Source of the DNA: Maea johnstoni
Taxonomy: Eukaryota > Annelida > Polychaeta > Spionida > Magelonidae
Direction: 5' to 3'
Assembly: GCA_963942565.1 (NCBI GenBank)
Contig: OZ012686.1
Span: forward strand, 12,900,903 to 12,964,902
DNA: 64,000 bases
Below, piece after piece: positions 40,732-52,670 of the stretch. A program made the position numbers and the translations under genes. Positions within the stretch are counted from its first letter, which is position 1, and the number at the start of each line of letters is the position of its first letter. The notes beneath the pieces were generated by a model that ran no database searches, was not told the origin of the DNA, and worked only from the letters and a program-made list of their open reading frames with translations.

Positions 40732-41569
40732 ATAAAATTGACTTACTAAAATACTAGGCTGCATTCATCTATATTTGCTTTCAGTCTAGTTTCATTTGCC
40801 AGGCTATTTTAGGAGTTTTTAAGATGATGTTGACTATGGAAAGTTCTGTTGCAGGAAAAGATATTCTAGGATGCATTTATATGATACTCATACTAGATTT
40901 CAACTTAAGTTATAGATAATTAATCACAATGTATTGTATTACAGAGGAGTCTAATCTAAATGTAAATTGTGATCTTTATAGGATTCTCATAAGTGGTTGT
41001 TGGTTCCACAATTTTCCTTTTTGTCTTTTGTCTTTTGCAAAATGCTGATACTTCCTGGTGATTCAACTCACAGTTGTTTTTTGGACAAACTGTTCTTATT
41101 TTTAGAATACATTTTAACAAATATTTTATCATCATACATTACAAGCTAAATGTATTACAATCTCAGACTTTGCTTAAGGGTAAAACGTAGGCTGCTCTTT
41201 TGCTGTGATATTTGTCCCCTGCCCGGGGCCTGTATGGTACAGTGTTTATACATACAAAAACAACTCATTGTGCATTGATTAGCGCAAATTGGTGCATTGT
41301 GGCAATGCGGTGCGGTGATGCAGTTACGAATAGAGAGGAAATAATGCTTAATGGACTCCGATTGGTTTAGGGAGCAACAGTAGCATTTGATGCGGAGAAG
41401 TCTAGTTGTAGTTAATTGTCGCTGTTTCTTCAGGCAGTGTTGCTGGGTTGATTGTACATGTGTTACTTATAGCTCATTTATCCATTGTTCTCCGGCTCGC
41501 TGCTACCCTCCCAGACAGATGTAAGGCATGTGGAAACAGGGCCCTCTTATGCATTTCATTTAACCCTTT
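40732..41569. other. Unique DNA
   Basis: No gene recognised. A GC-richer patch at 41160-41420 carries no clear feature. Confidence 0.4.
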
Positions 41570-42010
41570 CACTATCAGACTACTTGGTTATGTTTTGGAA
41601 CTAGTTGATTTCACAAGTGCCCTGATCATAGGAACGTGTTTGGTTATATTTTGGAGCTAGCTAGATTTTCAAGTACTCTGATCATCAGATATTGCTCGGT
41701 TATGTTATGTTTTAAGCAAGTGGGATGAACATTTTATTGAATACATCAGAGGCCCAGTTTTCCTTGTCAACCAAAGTCTGCGTTCCTGGAGAACCAAAGT
41801 CCCAGATCTTCAGATTGCTGGGTTTTGTTCTGAGCAAGTTCATCAGAGGCCCTGAGTTTTTCTTGTGAACCAAAGTCTGACTGTTGCTTGTTAACCAAAA
41901 TCCCAGTGTTCCAGCATCGTCAGATTGCTTGGTTTTGTTTTGTGCAATTAAGTGTGATATATATTGTAAATTGAAAGTGTACCTCAGAGGCTTGTTTTTT
42001 CTTGCAAATC
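41570..42010 (+). repeat. Degenerate tandem repeat, unit about 95-145 bp
   Basis: CATCAGAGGCCC-like anchors occur near 41745, 41841 and 41985, and TTGGTTATGTTTTGGA / TGGGTTTTGTTCTGAGC blocks near 41583, 41640, 41695, 41818 and 41930. CAACCAAAGTCTG also repeats. Old and irregular. Confidence 0.6.
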
Positions 42011-42604
42011 AAAGTCTGATCTGTCCCGTTTTTCATTACTGTTCTAGATCAGACCCCACCTTGATCAGACCCCATTTAGGTGCTAATCAAAATGAATCCT
42101 TTGAGACTTTGAATATTGGATCTCTTGTATCAGTTTAATTATATGATGAATAGTTTGTTGCAACAATATTTAGCAGAATTTGAATGTATACACTGCACTG
42201 CAAACCCTCTTTTGTGACCATTTGCTATTAAGTAAGACTTCATTTTTTAGAACAATAAAAGATTGGGATAGGAAAAGTAGCTAACATAGTGAGGGTGGCA
42301 TCCCCGGCCACATCTTAGTTTCCTCTCTATTTTGAACCATACTTGATTATAACTTATAGTTCTCTATTTCAGATTCTACACTGATCAAGAAATTTGGTGT
42401 TTGTAAGCTGCTTCTCCATCCGGTAAGTCAACTCTCTAAATTCTAATTTCCTAATTGGGGGAAATTGGGAAAATTGCATTGCACCACAACTAAAACAAGA
42501 CTCAAGTAAATTCACCAGAGAATCATGAATAATTGAAAGTTCATCTTTCACACATTTCAATTGGTTGGTTATCTGACCATTTATTATTTTGAACAATTGA
42601 GATT
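42011..42604. other. Unique DNA
   Basis: No feature. A 75-aa minus-strand frame (42369-42596) has no recognisable domain. Confidence 0.35.
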
Positions 42605-42812
42605 TGATTAGGGCTAGTAAATTCTGGTATTTGTCAAAACCCGAACAAAAAGCATTGCAGTGACACTTCCTTACACAAAATGTTGAGATATGACTAGGGC
42701 TAGGAAATCCTTTAGGTAACTAGCCCTACCAGACCCCTAGACCTCTTTGGTAATTGTCAAACGCTGAACACAACAGATTGCAGTGACACTTCCTTACACA
42801 AAGTGTTTCTCA
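42605..42812 (+). repeat. Imperfect tandem duplication
   Basis: GCAGTGACACTTCCTTACAC occurs at 42657 and 42780. Each is preceded by AGGGCTAG(T/G)AAAT and TTTGTCAAAACCCGAAC or ATTGTCAAACGCTGAAC. Two units of about 125 bp; the second has a small internal insertion. Confidence 0.75.
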
Positions 42813-43399
42813 TTTCTGGGTTCTCAAAAGCTTGACCATTAGCATGATAGCATCTTGCTTTATCTTTAAAATCTTCTTCTTGCAAAGTAGGAACATAAAA
42901 ACTGGGTGGTCTGGAGTGATGCAGGTCCAGTCATCAGAGATCGACAAATCTACTTTTCGTTAATGACTTAGTGTAATTAACGTAAGGTAGATACTGGGGC
43001 TGCCCTCTCAGGACCGGCTATTGAATAAACAGTGCCCCACTGACACCCACTTCACTAGTGGGTCTAGTCAGGGGTTCGGTATTAGGTTGTACCCAAGAGA
43101 CCCTGAGAAATTGACCCTAGGTGTGGTGACAAACTTTACCTGTAATACCTGGGTATTATATATACATGTTACCTACTCAAAATACATGCACAATCACTCC
43201 TGATGAGGATACATTGAAGAGTGTTGTGATTATACATGTTCTGTTTTGTTGAAAATTTAGTTGGCCCATAACCATGGATAATTTCAATGGCATGCTCCTT
43301 TCCATCCCAGAATGCTTGGGGGCAGGTAGCTTGTACCTGAAGGGTAAGAAAGTTGAGAGAATTGGTGTAGATAAGAATTTGACGATCCATCGCTAGACG
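42813..43399. other. Unique DNA
   Basis: No gene or repeat recognised. Confidence 0.4.
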
Positions 43400-43630
43400 T
43401 CAGTCAAGTTAGAAGGAATTCTGCGCCATTGTGTGGCGTTCTATCTGGAGGCGATACGTCGGGGCAGATTGGTGGAGAAAAGTAGAGCGACGACGAGATT
43501 CTAGTCTCGGTGATCAGTTGGATTACACGCCAGACAGGCATACACACGGTCGACACAGAACGCGGGCGTCCCGGTCACATGCGATCTCGTAGATTACACA
43601 TTGTCACGACATGATTGCTCCATCGCATCA
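43400..43630 (+). other. Candidate alternative first exon with GTAAGT donor
   Basis: GC-rich and CpG-bearing, ending CATCGCATCA|GTAAGTACAAC with the donor at 43631. An ATG at 43611 opens a short reading frame (Met-Ile-Ala-Pro-Ser-His) that runs into the donor in phase 2. An in-frame TAG lies at 43590-43592, so a start here would be genuine if transcribed. GACGTCAG at 43396-43403 is CRE-like. No partner exon is visible in the window. Confidence 0.33.
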
Positions 43631-44760
43631 GTAAGTACAACTATACGTTGATATGATTAGCCTTTGTAGCCGGGAGAGAAGCGACTATTCTCGCCCACTG
43701 TCCCTGGGATGTTCGTCCTAATAACACGGGCGCTCATCTAACAGTTGTCGCATTTTTCAGCTTGTTGAACGCAAACAGAAGGCCCTCTATAATATGCGAT
43801 GTAGACTGCCTTTCAAGTTGAATGTATTTTACATATCATGTTTTTTCTAAAAGATGGCTGCCTCGCTTGATTTGGCCCGGATTGGTCGGGTTCCTCATAC
43901 CCATCTGTGCCAGTGCGCTACCTGTATAGAGACATCTTATGGGGACGATACCCACCGCTGAGAGGCTCAATTGCGCATAGCACCCCTTAGGTGCAGCGCC
44001 AATCGACTGTGGGTTTAGGGGTATTCATACCCGTCATTGGCATCTCTGTGTCGTCGAGCTGGTTTTGCACCGATATCTGCATTCAGCTTTATTGGACAGG
44101 TATGCCGCATCGGGTCGTAGATATCACTCATAGCTTACGAGAACCACGCAGCTGAAAACAGACGCGGGACTGTTCCGAGAAGTAATTTGGATGTCAGCGT
44201 AAAAATTCGCCTGGATTAATAGCCCAATTTTACCCTGGGTAGGACAGGTAGGAGCTTAGCTTGAAATAATCACGCTGCCTCGCAGCAAGTATTTTACGTA
44301 AATTATGTGATTTTATTGCTGTTCTTCTTTGTTGTTGTGGGGAGGTAATTCTGCATGTAAGTTCTCTGGCTTCGCTCGGCTGTTTGCACCGAGCTACCAC
44401 CATGTTTCGTTGTGTCTCGCCGGCCCCCTTGCTTCTGAGCCGGCTGTAGACTTTAGAGGAAGTGGGGGCCGGGGCAGCCTCAGCCGGGCAGTCAAGCAAG
44501 GACTCTTGTGGGATACTTTATTAGGCCATGAAAGGGAGGCAGAAGAAAAGTGGCTTTCCAGCGGGTGCTAAAGTTCACAACTAAGAGGCCAGGCAGTCAA
44601 CAAGGTACATGGACGGGCCGCCGGGCCGAGCTGCCAGCCCGATGGGCTCGTATCCCGCCCGCCAGCCGCGCATTGAGTCATTGAGAAAGTGTCATGCTCT
44701 GTTTTCCATGCCCATTACCTGCCAGACAGACCCGGCCAACACTGGTCCCCATCACACCTA
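43631..44760. promoter_or_regulatory. GC/CpG-rich island downstream of candidate exon
   Basis: Markedly G+C-rich compared with its surroundings and free of the local repeats. TTACGTAA at 44294-44301 is a perfect PAR-bZIP/C-EBP type site. GGGCCGCCGGGCCGAGC lies near 44614. Overlapping frames at 44230-44571 on both strands show no domain. A CpG-rich promoter or enhancer block is the likely explanation. Confidence 0.35.
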
Positions 44761-45233
44761 GACCCGCTACTTAGAGAAATTAAAGAACACCTACCCATAG
44801 AAAAAAGTCTTGATAATTACCTGATGAAATTCTAGGTGTCTGGTATTGCAGTAAGGATGGGAATCCTCAGAGAAGTATGGTAAGAAAAGAAAGGTGGTCC
44901 TCATGTTGGTATTGATATTCAACCACCATGCTTTAATTTTTGTATCATCCTATCAGCTCAGAGATATCAAGCGTGTGAAATAAATCGGAGACTTACCTGA
45001 CAATGAAATTGAATAGAGGATTGCAATCCTTAAAAGCATATTTCTCTGCTAGGCATAGTTATTTAATAAGCCCACTAAGCTTGCCGTATGTATCATTTTT
45101 TTATTTAAAGGATGCCAAATACTTCTGAACTGTACCTCTTAAGTTACAGAAGACCAATTAAAGAAAAAGTTCTGACTCTACCTTGATGAATCTGCATGGC
45201 TTTTTTATGGTATTAATTATAAGGAATTAGTGT
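44761..45233. other. Unique AT-rich DNA
   Basis: No feature recognised. Confidence 0.4.
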
Positions 45234-45485
45234 TAGTCAGTTAATGCACTTAGGAAAGTATGAGCATTTGGTCAATGTTTATTTGGTGGTGCAAAGATGC
45301 CCTCTGGGATCAGTAGAAGTACTTTTCTAAAGGAGGTCAGTATTTGAGTAGCAGTGGGTAAAGGTGTTCTTCTGATGATTGGGGGGATGGAGAAGTATAG
45401 TTGGTCAGTAAATGTTCTGCCAAAAGTATGACTATGTTGTTGGTGTTTGCCTGGAAGCACATAAGGGTGTTCTTGGGGGGGGGGG

Positions 45486-45576
<91 letters not shown>

Positions 45577-45800
45577 GGGGGGATGGGGGTGGTCAGTTAA
45601 TGCATTTTGGTAACTATGACCATTTGGTCAGTGTTTGTTTGGTGGTGTAAAGGTGTTCTCAGTTCTCTACAAACTTTGCCCTAAAGGGGGACCATGTGGT
45701 CAGTATTTGCCTGGCAGCAGCAGCACAAGGGTGTTCTGTGCGGGTCAGTAGAAGTGCGTCCTAAAGTAGGGTGCTGAAGTGGGTATTGTGTGGTTTGTGA
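45234..45800 (+). repeat. Degenerate tandem repeat containing an (AG)n expansion
   Basis: GGTCAGTTAATGCATTTTGG-like blocks recur near 45237, 45402 and 45591, CATTTGGTCAGTGTTTGTTT near 45267 and 45622, and AAGGGTGTTCT near 45362, 45463, 45652 and 45727. About five irregular units of 75-125 bp surround the AG run. Confidence 0.65.
45488..45572. repeat. (AG)n microsatellite
   Basis: About 42 uninterrupted AG dinucleotides between G-rich tracts. The Arg-Glu frames are artefacts. Confidence 0.97.
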
Positions 45801-46189
45801 GGGCGCCTGTGCAGGGGGAGGGTGTTATTGTGGGGGCTAGCAGCTGCTGTGGGTGAGCACCCTACCGTACCCCAACCAACATATGGTGGAGATTCCTACT
45901 CGGTGCGTGACTCTACCTGGGAGCCACCTACAACCCTGGTTACCTACCGCCCTTACTTTTTGTTCGCCGCACAGTATTTCCATACACCTGGTTCAGGTAT
46001 ATCGATAAACCCCGGAATACCCTGGCTCTCACCTGCCTAGTTGAGGCTAACGACCGAAACTAAAACATTGAAGACAATTAAATATTTATAATCTTTCCCA
46101 TGCTCTAATTTTTTACATAGTCCCCTGTTCACCTTAGGAAGTATTGATAAACTTCAGTACGAGTTGACACTCCAATATGTGTGTGTGTA

Positions 46190-46190
<1 letters not shown>
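45801..46190. other. Unique DNA, GC-richer at 45800-46030
   Basis: CCTACCGTACCCCAACC near 45863 and related lines have no recognised role. No gene. Confidence 0.35.

Positions 46191-46275
<85 letters not shown>
46191..46275. repeat. (TA)n microsatellite, left of a pogo-like element
   Basis: About 40 TA units ending at the element's TA target. A second (TA)n follows the element at 46790. Confidence 0.97.
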
Positions 46276-46278
<3 letters not shown>

Positions 46279-46786
46279 TCAAACTTGCCTCAACGACCAC
46301 TTCTCTTAAACGACCACTTGCCTTGAACGACCGTTTCAAATCCCCCCAATGCTATTCCCTGTATATTTTACCTTGATTAAGCGACCACTTGCTTGACGCG
46401 ACCAACGGCCATGAAATCTTATCCCTACGAGTAAATGGTCCTTTATTCAACGGCCACTTGAATGCCTAGACGCCTTGTATATTGAAAAGGGCACAATAAA
46501 ATACTGAAATTATCGGTCAAAATTTGAAAGTATATCATTTCTGAGGGTCCTCAATTAATGATATAGTTCAACTTTTATTTTTCAGAATTGTTTATTCTTA
46601 AAATTTTAAGGAAGAAATTTCAACAAACGCAGCTAAACATAACAACCTCAATAATTCCAGGTCATTGTTGGACATTCTTTGTTTTTTCATAACCTCGCTC
46701 AGACCCTCAACCCCTTCTTAAGAGACCACCTCTGTAAAAGACCACTTTTGTCATTTCCCTTGAGCGGTCGCTTAATAGAAGTTTGA

Positions 46787-46789
<3 letters not shown>
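46276..46789. mobile_element. pogo-like MITE inside a (TA)n array
   Basis: 514 bp. It starts CAGTCAAACTTGCCTCAACG and its right end, reversed, is CAGTCAAACTTCTATTAAGC. Both ends are followed by recurring CGACCAC / GACCACTT units (complement AGTGGTC). TA on both sides fits TA targeting. No ORF. It has the layout of CAGTCAAAC-type pogo/Tigger elements of animals. Confidence 0.82.

Positions 46790-46838
<49 letters not shown>
46790..46838. repeat. (TA)n microsatellite, right of the pogo-like element
   Basis: About 24 TA units. It is probably the other half of the array into which the element inserted, or later growth at its duplicated TA. Confidence 0.95.
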
Positions 46839-46841
<3 letters not shown>

Positions 46842-47902
46842 TCTTGAATGATATCTTGCTAGTTTTCTACCATTAAACTGTGCATCTCCCAAAAGTCATC
46901 CTTAAAATACTGCTTTTCTTATAATATGGCTGAAAGTAGACCTACCTTTACCTCTTTCTATATACTAAAATTCTATGTAGCTGAAAAGTAATATTAACGT
47001 TCACATTTTTCATTGTTGTCTAACTGCTGTAATACTTTTAATACTTCAATGTTTTCATCACTCCATGCTTTATAATAGGGTAGGTCTGAACAGAAATTGA
47101 AGTGAAACATTTCTCTAGAATTTAGCACTTTGACCTTTACAGATATACATAATTTTTCACAAGTATTTGGTCATAGTTTAGTAGAATATTTGCATTTCTC
47201 CCTGTGTTCAGGGTGTGAGGTGTTTAAATCATTGATGAAGCTAGTGTCAGCTTGTAGGCTTCACTCCGTTAAAAATAAATGCGGCTTTTGCAAATTGCAA
47301 TTGCGGTATTGAGTTTCATAAGTGTTTGTGTGCCGCTAACAGTTTTGCTTTATGAAGTGGAACGTGGTATTATAATGACTTGCTAAGTACTGCATTAGTA
47401 ACTAGCTGCATATAGTCATGCTTCATAGTACACTTCCGAATGCTGTCTACACACTGCAAAACAAATGACTTCGTTATGAGAAGCATTTATGCTGCAATAT
47501 ATCTAACCAATGATGAGCCGAATTGGAACATAGGAATCATTTGATACACTATTATATTGTAATTGCTACAATATGTATTGTATTTGATACAATATGATCC
47601 TTTAACTCACCTGCTTTTTTCTTAAACAGATAAATCAACATTCCATTTAATAGTATCTTTATCAGAGAGAGATTAATTTGAATTAAAGGCAAATCAGAGA
47701 TATGCCTGTATTTCAGAAAGTCAGCAGAAGTACTATTAATATGCTGTTCAAAGTTCACTGACATGGATTTCTTAAGATTTCCACATAATTTGAATGATTG
47801 ACACCAATTTTGGGAGAGTAATTGGTGAAAATGATATCTGTACCATTCACTTTGTACACAGGAATTTAGAGGAAGGTGCTTTTTAAGGGTCATTTCCTAA
47901 AA
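46839..47902. other. AT-rich unique DNA
   Basis: A 113-aa minus-strand frame (47552-47893) has no recognisable domain. TACAATATGTATTGTA near 47568 is a short palindrome. Confidence 0.4.
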
Positions 47903-48020
47903 GTGGTACTTATACCATGAAAAAAGCTTGTATTTTAAAGTTGAAGAAGGTTTCGCTAAATGTGGTCCTTTTATCATGAAAAAAACCCTATATTTTAGGG
48001 TTGAAGCAGGTTTCGCTGAA
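47903..48020 (+). repeat. Tandem duplication, 59-bp unit
   Basis: GTGGTACTTATACCATGAAA at 47903 and GTGGTCCTTTTATCATGAAA at 47962, each ending in AGGTTTCGCT. Two copies, about 80 percent alike by eye. Confidence 0.85.
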
Positions 48021-48229
48021 CCCTGGAAACTGCCTTTGTATAATACACAGCTTCTATGAATATGGAGTGAAAGTTGAATCTATAAGTATACGCCCGCTGT
48101 TTACGTCTTTGTTGTCTTCGTGAAATTGCTGTTATTTGTAAGTCAATGATCATCTGACTCGGTCAAGAAGTTTGTAATTTACTTATCAAAAAATGAATTA
48201 TTGGTGTTAGGGAGTATCTAATACATTCC
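48021..48229. other. Unique spacer
   Basis: No feature recognised. Confidence 0.4.
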
Positions 48230-48960
48230 ATATGCCTGTTAACCTCCACTTATTTCTGAGGGATTTTTTTCAACCCTGTCAAAAGGAAAAATGCTCTCGC
48301 TTGTGAACTGATTTGCCTTGATTGTTAGTTGGCGGCGAACGCTTTTAGGGGTTAATATGGAAAAGTGGGCGCAAGATTTGCCGAGGAAGCGCCGATGAAT
48401 GGGCAACTTTGTTCGGGCCAGACTGCGGGCTTTTATGCAGTCGGGCCTCCAACTGAGAGAGGCGGCAGAGATGGCAGGTAAAAGATTGAACAAGCCGAGC
48501 TTGTTAGATGTAGATTGAGGGCGAAAAACACGATGATGAATCGGCGCTCACGGGAGTCTGCAGGGCCCGACGTCATCGTCATCGGGGGAGTAGTTGACCC
48601 AGAAGGGGAAAGGTGGCAACGGTCCACACTGCGCATCTCCCATCACTATCTCACAAATTGCTACCTGTCCGCACAGGGGAGAAAAGCAATTAACAGGTGT
48701 GACATAAACAGGGAGAAGAGGCCCAAGATCAAAGAGATGCATTTCAATTTGTAATCAAATTCACCAAGCATTACAGGTGTCTTATCTATGGATAACAATA
48801 GAAATAGATTACCGTGAAAACACACCTCTTGATTACCTAGAAAGGTGTAATACGCCACATGATAAACAATTCGGGGCAGGTGCATTCCCAACCTTTCCCT
48901 GGAGTTGAAATTTAATTGGTTTTTGTTGGCGCTATTCAATTAGCATGGTCATGTAGGAAA
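48230..48960. promoter_or_regulatory. GC-rich island, candidate enhancer or promoter
   Basis: Repeat-free with frequent CpG. Motifs: CGACGTCATCGTCATCG near 48568 (CRE-like), AGGTGTGA at 48695-48702 (T-box half site), TTTTATGC near 48431 (posterior-Hox/Cdx-like) and several GGCGAA or GGCGCAAG E2F-like cores. Overlapping frames on both strands lack domains. Confidence 0.35.
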
Positions 48961-49259
48961 TTTCGGGGGTTGTGAGTTTGAATGATGGGAAATATTTAAC
49001 TCTAGTTGAACCCATTGTTGTTTTTGCATCAATATTGAAGTGGTGCGCCTCAATAAAAGATTTAAGTCTCTTCTCCCTTTCCAAGTCATGCGTCCAGGTG
49101 AATACCTAATACGGATTCGTTTGTTGTAAAACAGTTCGCCGTGTGGTGGGTCGACTTTTAGATAAACTCTCCTTTGTGCCGATGTTGTCTTTCTTGAATG
49201 GCACGGTATTTTCATTTCAATGCGAAAAAATGTCAGTTCTCGTTTAGTCACACTTCTCG
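48961..49259. other. Unique DNA
   Basis: A 100-aa minus-strand frame (48949-49251) shows no domain; it is probably chance. Confidence 0.35.
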
Positions 49260-49760
49260 CCGCGACTATTCAGCATCATGGCACTACGTGACTAACTCTA
49301 TGCAAGGGAAGCCTTAAGCCGAAAAAAGTACATTTGCATTCGGGGAGCCTGCCCTATAGATGTTTTGACTTTTATTAGTTGATTATTTACTTGATATTGT
49401 ATATTTCTGTATGCAGGTGGTTCGCCCGCTCATTCCCCCTGATAGAAGTCCAGTTGCCGTGGCGATGTCAGCCACTAGGGTACCTGCGAACTTCAATGGT
49501 GACAGCCATGCTTGTCGATTCCGCCTTTATTAGACGGGCAGGGCATTCTTTGCCGCAAAAAATTGTTTGCTTTTCCCAGATGAGGTTTTCTATGGCTCCT
49601 CTGCAGTGGTCACTGGCCGCGCTACTGGACCATGTAAACACAAGCTGCTCTGCCCATCACTTAGCTATTAAAGCAAGCTAAAGCTCAATAGCTGGGTGCT
49701 AGTTAATCACTAGTTGGCTAGTACTAGCCCTAGTAACCGCCAACCAACCAGCGCCATCGT
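49260..49760. promoter_or_regulatory. GC-richer island with an X-box-like motif
   Basis: GTTGCCGTGGCGAT at 49453-49466 resembles the RFX X-box. TTTCTGTATGCAG at 49405-49417 could serve as a splice acceptor, but the frame after it stops within about 40 codons and no donor follows. The 100-aa frame 49379-49681 has no domain. Confidence 0.3.
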
Positions 49761-49867
49761 CATCATAGGTAGGCACAGGTTGACAGCGTTTCTAGAGGTG
49801 TTTCTTAAGAAAAGCAGGTGTGGATTTGGAAGAAAGTTTTGGCTTGCATTGATCCCCTCTAACAGCT

Positions 49868-49922
49868 GCAAATACTGCTGCTACTGCTACTACTACTACT
49901 ACTACTACTGCTACTACTACTT

Positions 49923-49998
<76 letters not shown>

Positions 49999-50130
49999 CA
50001 CTACTACTACTACCACTACTACCAATGATAAATGGAAAGAGTATAAAAGTGATGATGAGGATGATAATGATGATGATGATAATAATGATAATAATAAGAA
50101 ATAATAATGATGATGAAAAAAATAATTATT
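49868..50130. repeat. (CTA)n followed by (GAT/AAT)n microsatellite
   Basis: About 150 bases of CTA/CTG triplets to 50025, then GAT/AAT triplets to about 50130. The Tyr and Val runs on the two strands are artefacts. Confidence 0.95.
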
Positions 50131-51561
50131 GCTATAATACTTATGTATTTGATGTTGGATGAAGGCGGAAGGTCACCCGCCTTGGGTGGGATCTTATGCC
50201 CTTTTTACTCAAGTCCAAAAGAATGTTACAAAAATAGTCCAAAAACATTTCCAGTGTATGTTTATACATATTTTTTTCTGTGCTGTAATATTGTTAAAAA
50301 AACAGATGCCACCAGAAGCTAAAATTCCCCCATTGAAATCTTGCACCCTACCCTATAAAGGCTGTTTGATGGTAGTACCAACACTGACAGCCGTCCGCTG
50401 TGGCTTGTGTGAACACGACTGACAATCCTCGTGTCTGTGATTACAGGGTTCGGTACCTGTGTGGAATAAGTTTGAGAAATGCGATACCCTCAACACTATT
50501 ACCTGTCCAACTCCATTGTCAACTCTCGCCTGGGAGAGTCTGAGATGTTGAAATTCAATACTGATTGAACGGAGGGGTATTCGCTCCCCCTTCCCCCATT
50601 CCTTCTGGGTGCAGATTACTCCGGGGTAGTACCATCTCTCAATGTTTTCTAATCTCATAAATAAATAGACTGAAGGGGCTAGTTGGTCTTAGTTATGCAA
50701 TGAGGGAGAGAAAATCTGGCTTAGGCCAATGGTTATATCAACTCACCTGTATCCATATGTATAGACATGGTACTGGGCCTCTGTTCTGGGTCTTAATAAG
50801 GAAACATGTATATTTTGTAAATTATGTTTATACATGTTGAGAAAATGTTTGGTCTAGACTTGGCCCCGGAATGTGTATGAGGATTAGCTCTTTGTATGGT
50901 TGGCCTATGTCCATGGCTAGGCTGAGTGGAGAAAGTCATTTTCTGATCCTGCCGAGCTCCGAACAACAAGTGTCCTATGACGCAGGCGGCTAGCGGGGGA
51001 GCCTTTAGGATTCATACGTACCGTACCAGAAACCGAGGCTGCGACAAACGGAGGTTGTTATTAAGGAAGTGATAGCATCAGACGTGTCACTCACGGACGA
51101 CTCACTGACACTCCAGCCTACAAGGCAGTCAGCGATCGAATAGGCAAAACATACCCATGGTCTCCTTGGATTCCGTGGTCTCGTCATAGCCCTGTGGAGA
51201 AGTGTGGGAAGACAGTGTGGATTGTTTTTTTGGGGCGGTACGTTCTTCGTTAATGGTCTACATCAGTCATCATGAAGGACAGGCTCGCGGGCTGCTTTGC
51301 AGGTAATACGATCTTGTCTGCATACAATGTGGGAACAGACTGTCTCTCTTTCAGCTGAAATGTCCATGTGCAATATGGTAATAGAGTGCTCCAAGGAAAA
51401 GTAATTGTTTGGAGCACCCCACCAATGTTGGTACAAAGTAAATGTCAGTTGTTTAGGAAGAAGTGCCCTTTTCATGAGGTTAATAATCAATACAGTAATT
51501 TTCTTTTATTGTAAAATCACAGTCCATTCCTGAAATTTAATTTTTTTATTTTCATCACTTT
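50131..51561. other. Unique DNA with a GC-richer patch at 50940-51270
   Basis: No gene recognised. The patch (CGAGCTCCGAACAAC, CATACGTACCGTACC, GACTCACTGACACTCC) is repeat-free and is another candidate non-coding element. Short frames lack domains. Confidence 0.35.
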
Positions 51562-51675
51562 TTCTGCCATATTGTGGCTAAGTCATGAGTAGCCAGTTAT
51601 AATTGGTGGTGAAAAACGGCGAAAACCACCGCCTAACCCAATCTCATTGCAGGTCACTAGCTGAGAGAATTACCC
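51562..51675 (-). mobile_element. tRNA-derived SINE, 3' part, minus strand
   Basis: The reverse complement reads AGTGACCTGCAATGAG, TTTTCGCCGTTTTTCACCAC, ATAACTGGCTACTCATGACT and TTAGCCACAATATGGCAGAA. This is the tail half of the SINE family. The tRNA-like head is lost. Confidence 0.7.
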
Positions 51676-52260
51676 AGATTTCTTTACAAAAAACTATGTT
51701 CATCATTCATTTGCAGGATCCACATTCTATGCTTAAAACACTTTCCTGAATGCAAGATTCTTTCTAAAATGTTTTTATCATTCATTTAGAGAATTCAGAT
51801 TTTCACAATTTTATCAAGTTTACATAAGACATTTTTATCAATGGAACCTACCATTGAAAGTATTTTAGTGTTATATGGTTCAACCTATATGGTTGAACAC
51901 ATAATTCTGTTCAATAATCAACTGTAAATCTTCCTGTATGTTTACACCTCTGTTTCTGCATGCTCTTCTCATCAAAGGCTCTAATATCTTAATGGAGATT
52001 ACCTATTTATAGCATCACTAACTTCTAAGAGAGAAGCCATCCAGGATTAACTAATCAGTTAACAGGTTTTCTTTGTAATATTCTCTGCTCTTCTCAATTG
52101 TAAAAATAGATGATATTTATGAGTAGCCAAAAAGTTAATGGTGTTTTCTTTTGGAAATATGTTCATATTTATTTATGAAGATACCTATTATTATAAAGTG
52201 AGAGATCAAACAGATATTTTCATGTGAATTGGTGCAAGTCATTATCATCATGGCCAAGTA
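51676..52260. other. AT-rich unique DNA
   Basis: No feature recognised. Confidence 0.4.
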
Positions 52261-52490
52261 TTAACCCATTAATACTTAGACTTGCTCTTGAAATTGTCTT
52301 CTGGATCTATGATAATTTTGACATAAACTTTGGAATTGAGAATGATTTTACAAAATATTTGAAGGAGAGTTGTTGGTAATATCCTGAATAACATTTCTCC
52401 TTCAAATATTTTTTAAAACTTGCTTTTGGCATCAAGATTTCATCAAAATTGTCCGACTGCTCTTGGCCACTATACGCATTAATGGGTTAT
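52261..52490 (-). mobile_element. TTAA-B MITE
   Basis: TTAACCCATTAATACTTAGA to ACGCATTAATGGGTTAT. It has the clearest core hairpin: AAAATATTTGAAGGAGA at 52352-52368 pairs perfectly with 52396-52412 around a 27-base loop. 230 bp; the right TTAA is now TTAT. Confidence 0.88.
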
Positions 52491-52670
52491 AACCTATTTA
52501 TGCTTGGTTATCTGCTTGACAAGTGTAAAATACCTTAGAATTAAACACAAAGACATTAAATATTTGAAGGAGAGTTGTGGAATGAGGTCTCATCAACATT
52601 TATTCTTCCAATCTATTCTGAAAATGCCCTGGTCAAGAAGATATCAACATAGTCTGGATGTTTCGGGTCC
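52491..52670. mobile_element. Probable TTAA-B-like relic
   Basis: AACCTATTTATGCTTGG follows directly, and AAATATTTGAAGGAGAGTTG recurs at about 52559, but the right end is lost. Confidence 0.4.

Noticed and set aside
44230-44571. Opposed 80-90-aa frames in the CpG-rich island
   Set aside because: They overlap on both strands and neither has a domain; best explained by low stop density.
45401-45613. Arg-Glu repeat protein
   Set aside because: Translation of the AG microsatellite.
47552-47893. 113-aa minus-strand frame
   Set aside because: AT-rich with no recognisable motif; likely chance.
49405-49540. Internal exon starting after TTTCTGTATGCAG
   Set aside because: The polypyrimidine tract is weak, the frame closes within about 40 codons, and there is no donor before the stop.
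49714-50028. Tyr/Val-rich frames
   Set aside because: Products of the CTA triplet repeat.
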